32,943 nt of DNA from NCBI GenBank assembly GCA_002718595.1, contig PBFD01000005.1, forward strand, positions 36,471 to 69,413, given 5' to 3'. Positions 32,455-32,943 of this stretch are shown piece after piece. Made by a program: the position numbers and the translations under genes. Under the pieces are notes generated by a model. That model ran no database searches and was not told the origin of the DNA. It worked only from the letters and a program-made list of their open reading frames with translations. This DNA is from Gemmatimonadota bacterium. Its GTDB lineage: Bacteria > Gemmatimonadota > Gemmatimonadetes > Longimicrobiales > Gaopeijiaceae. How positions within the stretch are numbered: the first letter of the stretch is position 1; every line of letters begins with the position of its first letter.

Positions 32455-32943
32455 TTAAAAGATCATCCGCATCGCGACCGTCCAATAAGAGACAGGTGGC
32501 AACGTTTCATCAATACCTTTCACCATATCATGGCGGAATTCACCAGATGCGGTGGTTCCAACACTATTCTCGTTCTGCTCTGGGTGACCAGTGATCAAGT
32601 TGCTATGAGTCCAGAAAGCAACGTTACGGCCCGAGATGGTCAAGTCAGTTCTATCACTGAACGTGAACATACCTGGAAGCAAGTTGGAAATTGGCACGGA
32701 CAGAGTTAGGTCTCTCAACTCTGCGAAGTCAGACTCTGAGTTGGCATAGTGGTACGTAGCCATTCCGAAGCACTGTCCTTCTTCCCATGCGTACATGTCG
32801 GCTGGGCGTGATCCAGGCCATTGTGGACCAGTGTTCGATCCCAAAGTACCTTGTACCCAGTTTGGATCCACTTTCCGATATGCGTCGTAGCATTTCGGGT
32901 GAGCGATGGTACGCCCAGTGGCTCCGGCCTCAAAGTAGTTACT
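32455..32943 (-). CDS. SusC/RagA-family TonB-dependent receptor, C-terminal end (partial)
   Basis: The reading frame is open from the right edge of the window to the stop at 32455, giving the last 162 residues of a larger receptor whose start lies outside. The text matches the C-terminal barrel of SusC-type transporters: FAELRDLTLSVPIS, then LTISGRNVAFWTHSNLITGHPEQNENS (the usual region of NL, T and DPE-like residues), and the final strand VSYWTVAMRMIF ending in Phe, as required for outer-membrane barrel insertion. It would move substrate captured by SusD into the periplasm using TonB energy. The stop is 119 bases before the susD start, and the gap contains hairpins. Confidence 0.9.
   Translation of the reverse strand, partial: SNYFEAGATGRTIAHPKCYDAYRKVDPNWVQGTLGSNTGPQWPGSRPADMYAWEEGQCFGMATYHYANSESDFAELRDLTLSVPISNLLPGMFTFSDRTDLTISGRNVAFWTHSNLITGHPEQNENSVGTTASGEFRHDMVKGIDETLPPVSYWTVAMRMIF

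Overview
The window reads as a chromosomal segment of a Gram-negative bacterium with moderate G+C. It is dense with exported proteins: lipoproteins, secreted peptidases, DUF5916 (CBM9-fold plus barrel) proteins and a SusC/SusD outer-membrane pair. Together with BNR/sortilin-like propellers, a glutamyl-endopeptidase-like S9 enzyme and a plug-only TonB-type protein, this profile suits the FCB superphylum, most likely a Gemmatimonadota-like, possibly aquatic, lineage. That placement is inferred from gene families, not from a marker gene. I see no phage, transposon, integron or CRISPR signal.

Layout. (1) 1-206 (-): start of a thiamine-diphosphate enzyme that runs off the left edge. (2) 432-8194: two DUF5916 proteins, one on each strand, flank a POT-family peptide transporter and are followed by an FKBP-type lipoprotein isomerase. 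(3) 8232-9458 (-): a class V aminotransferase-fold enzyme of the TIGR01976 type without a recognisable desulfurase cysteine. (4) 9683-19393 (+): a tight seven-gene run of mostly exported proteins: S9 glutamyl-endopeptidase-like enzyme, BNR/sortilin-like propeller, amidase, unknown small secreted protein, cyclophilin lipoprotein, small membrane protein and NHL-type propeller. (5) 19433-25850: core and housekeeping genes: ABC-F ATPase, type II-like asparaginase, SEC59/phytol-kinase-like membrane protein, tRNA-Ile(GAT), pterin carbinolamine dehydratase and a translationally coupled hemB-hemE pair. (6) 26065-27645: NodB-type deacetylase lipoprotein and a small pilin-like membrane protein. (7) 27736-32943 (-): susC (3' end only), susD, a TonB plug-only protein and an S9 peptidase, ending at a strong hairpin terminator.

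How the parts could work together. Several genes point to use of external peptides: SusC/SusD for uptake across the outer membrane, two S9-family serine peptidases, a secreted amidase, an asparaginase and a POT importer for di- and tripeptides. Two lipoprotein prolyl isomerases from unrelated folds could assist folding of the many exported beta-rich proteins. The most unusual element is the right-hand cluster, where a plug domain without a barrel sits between susD and a peptidase gene. Its reading as a peptide-uptake locus is inferred from gene order and has not been shown.
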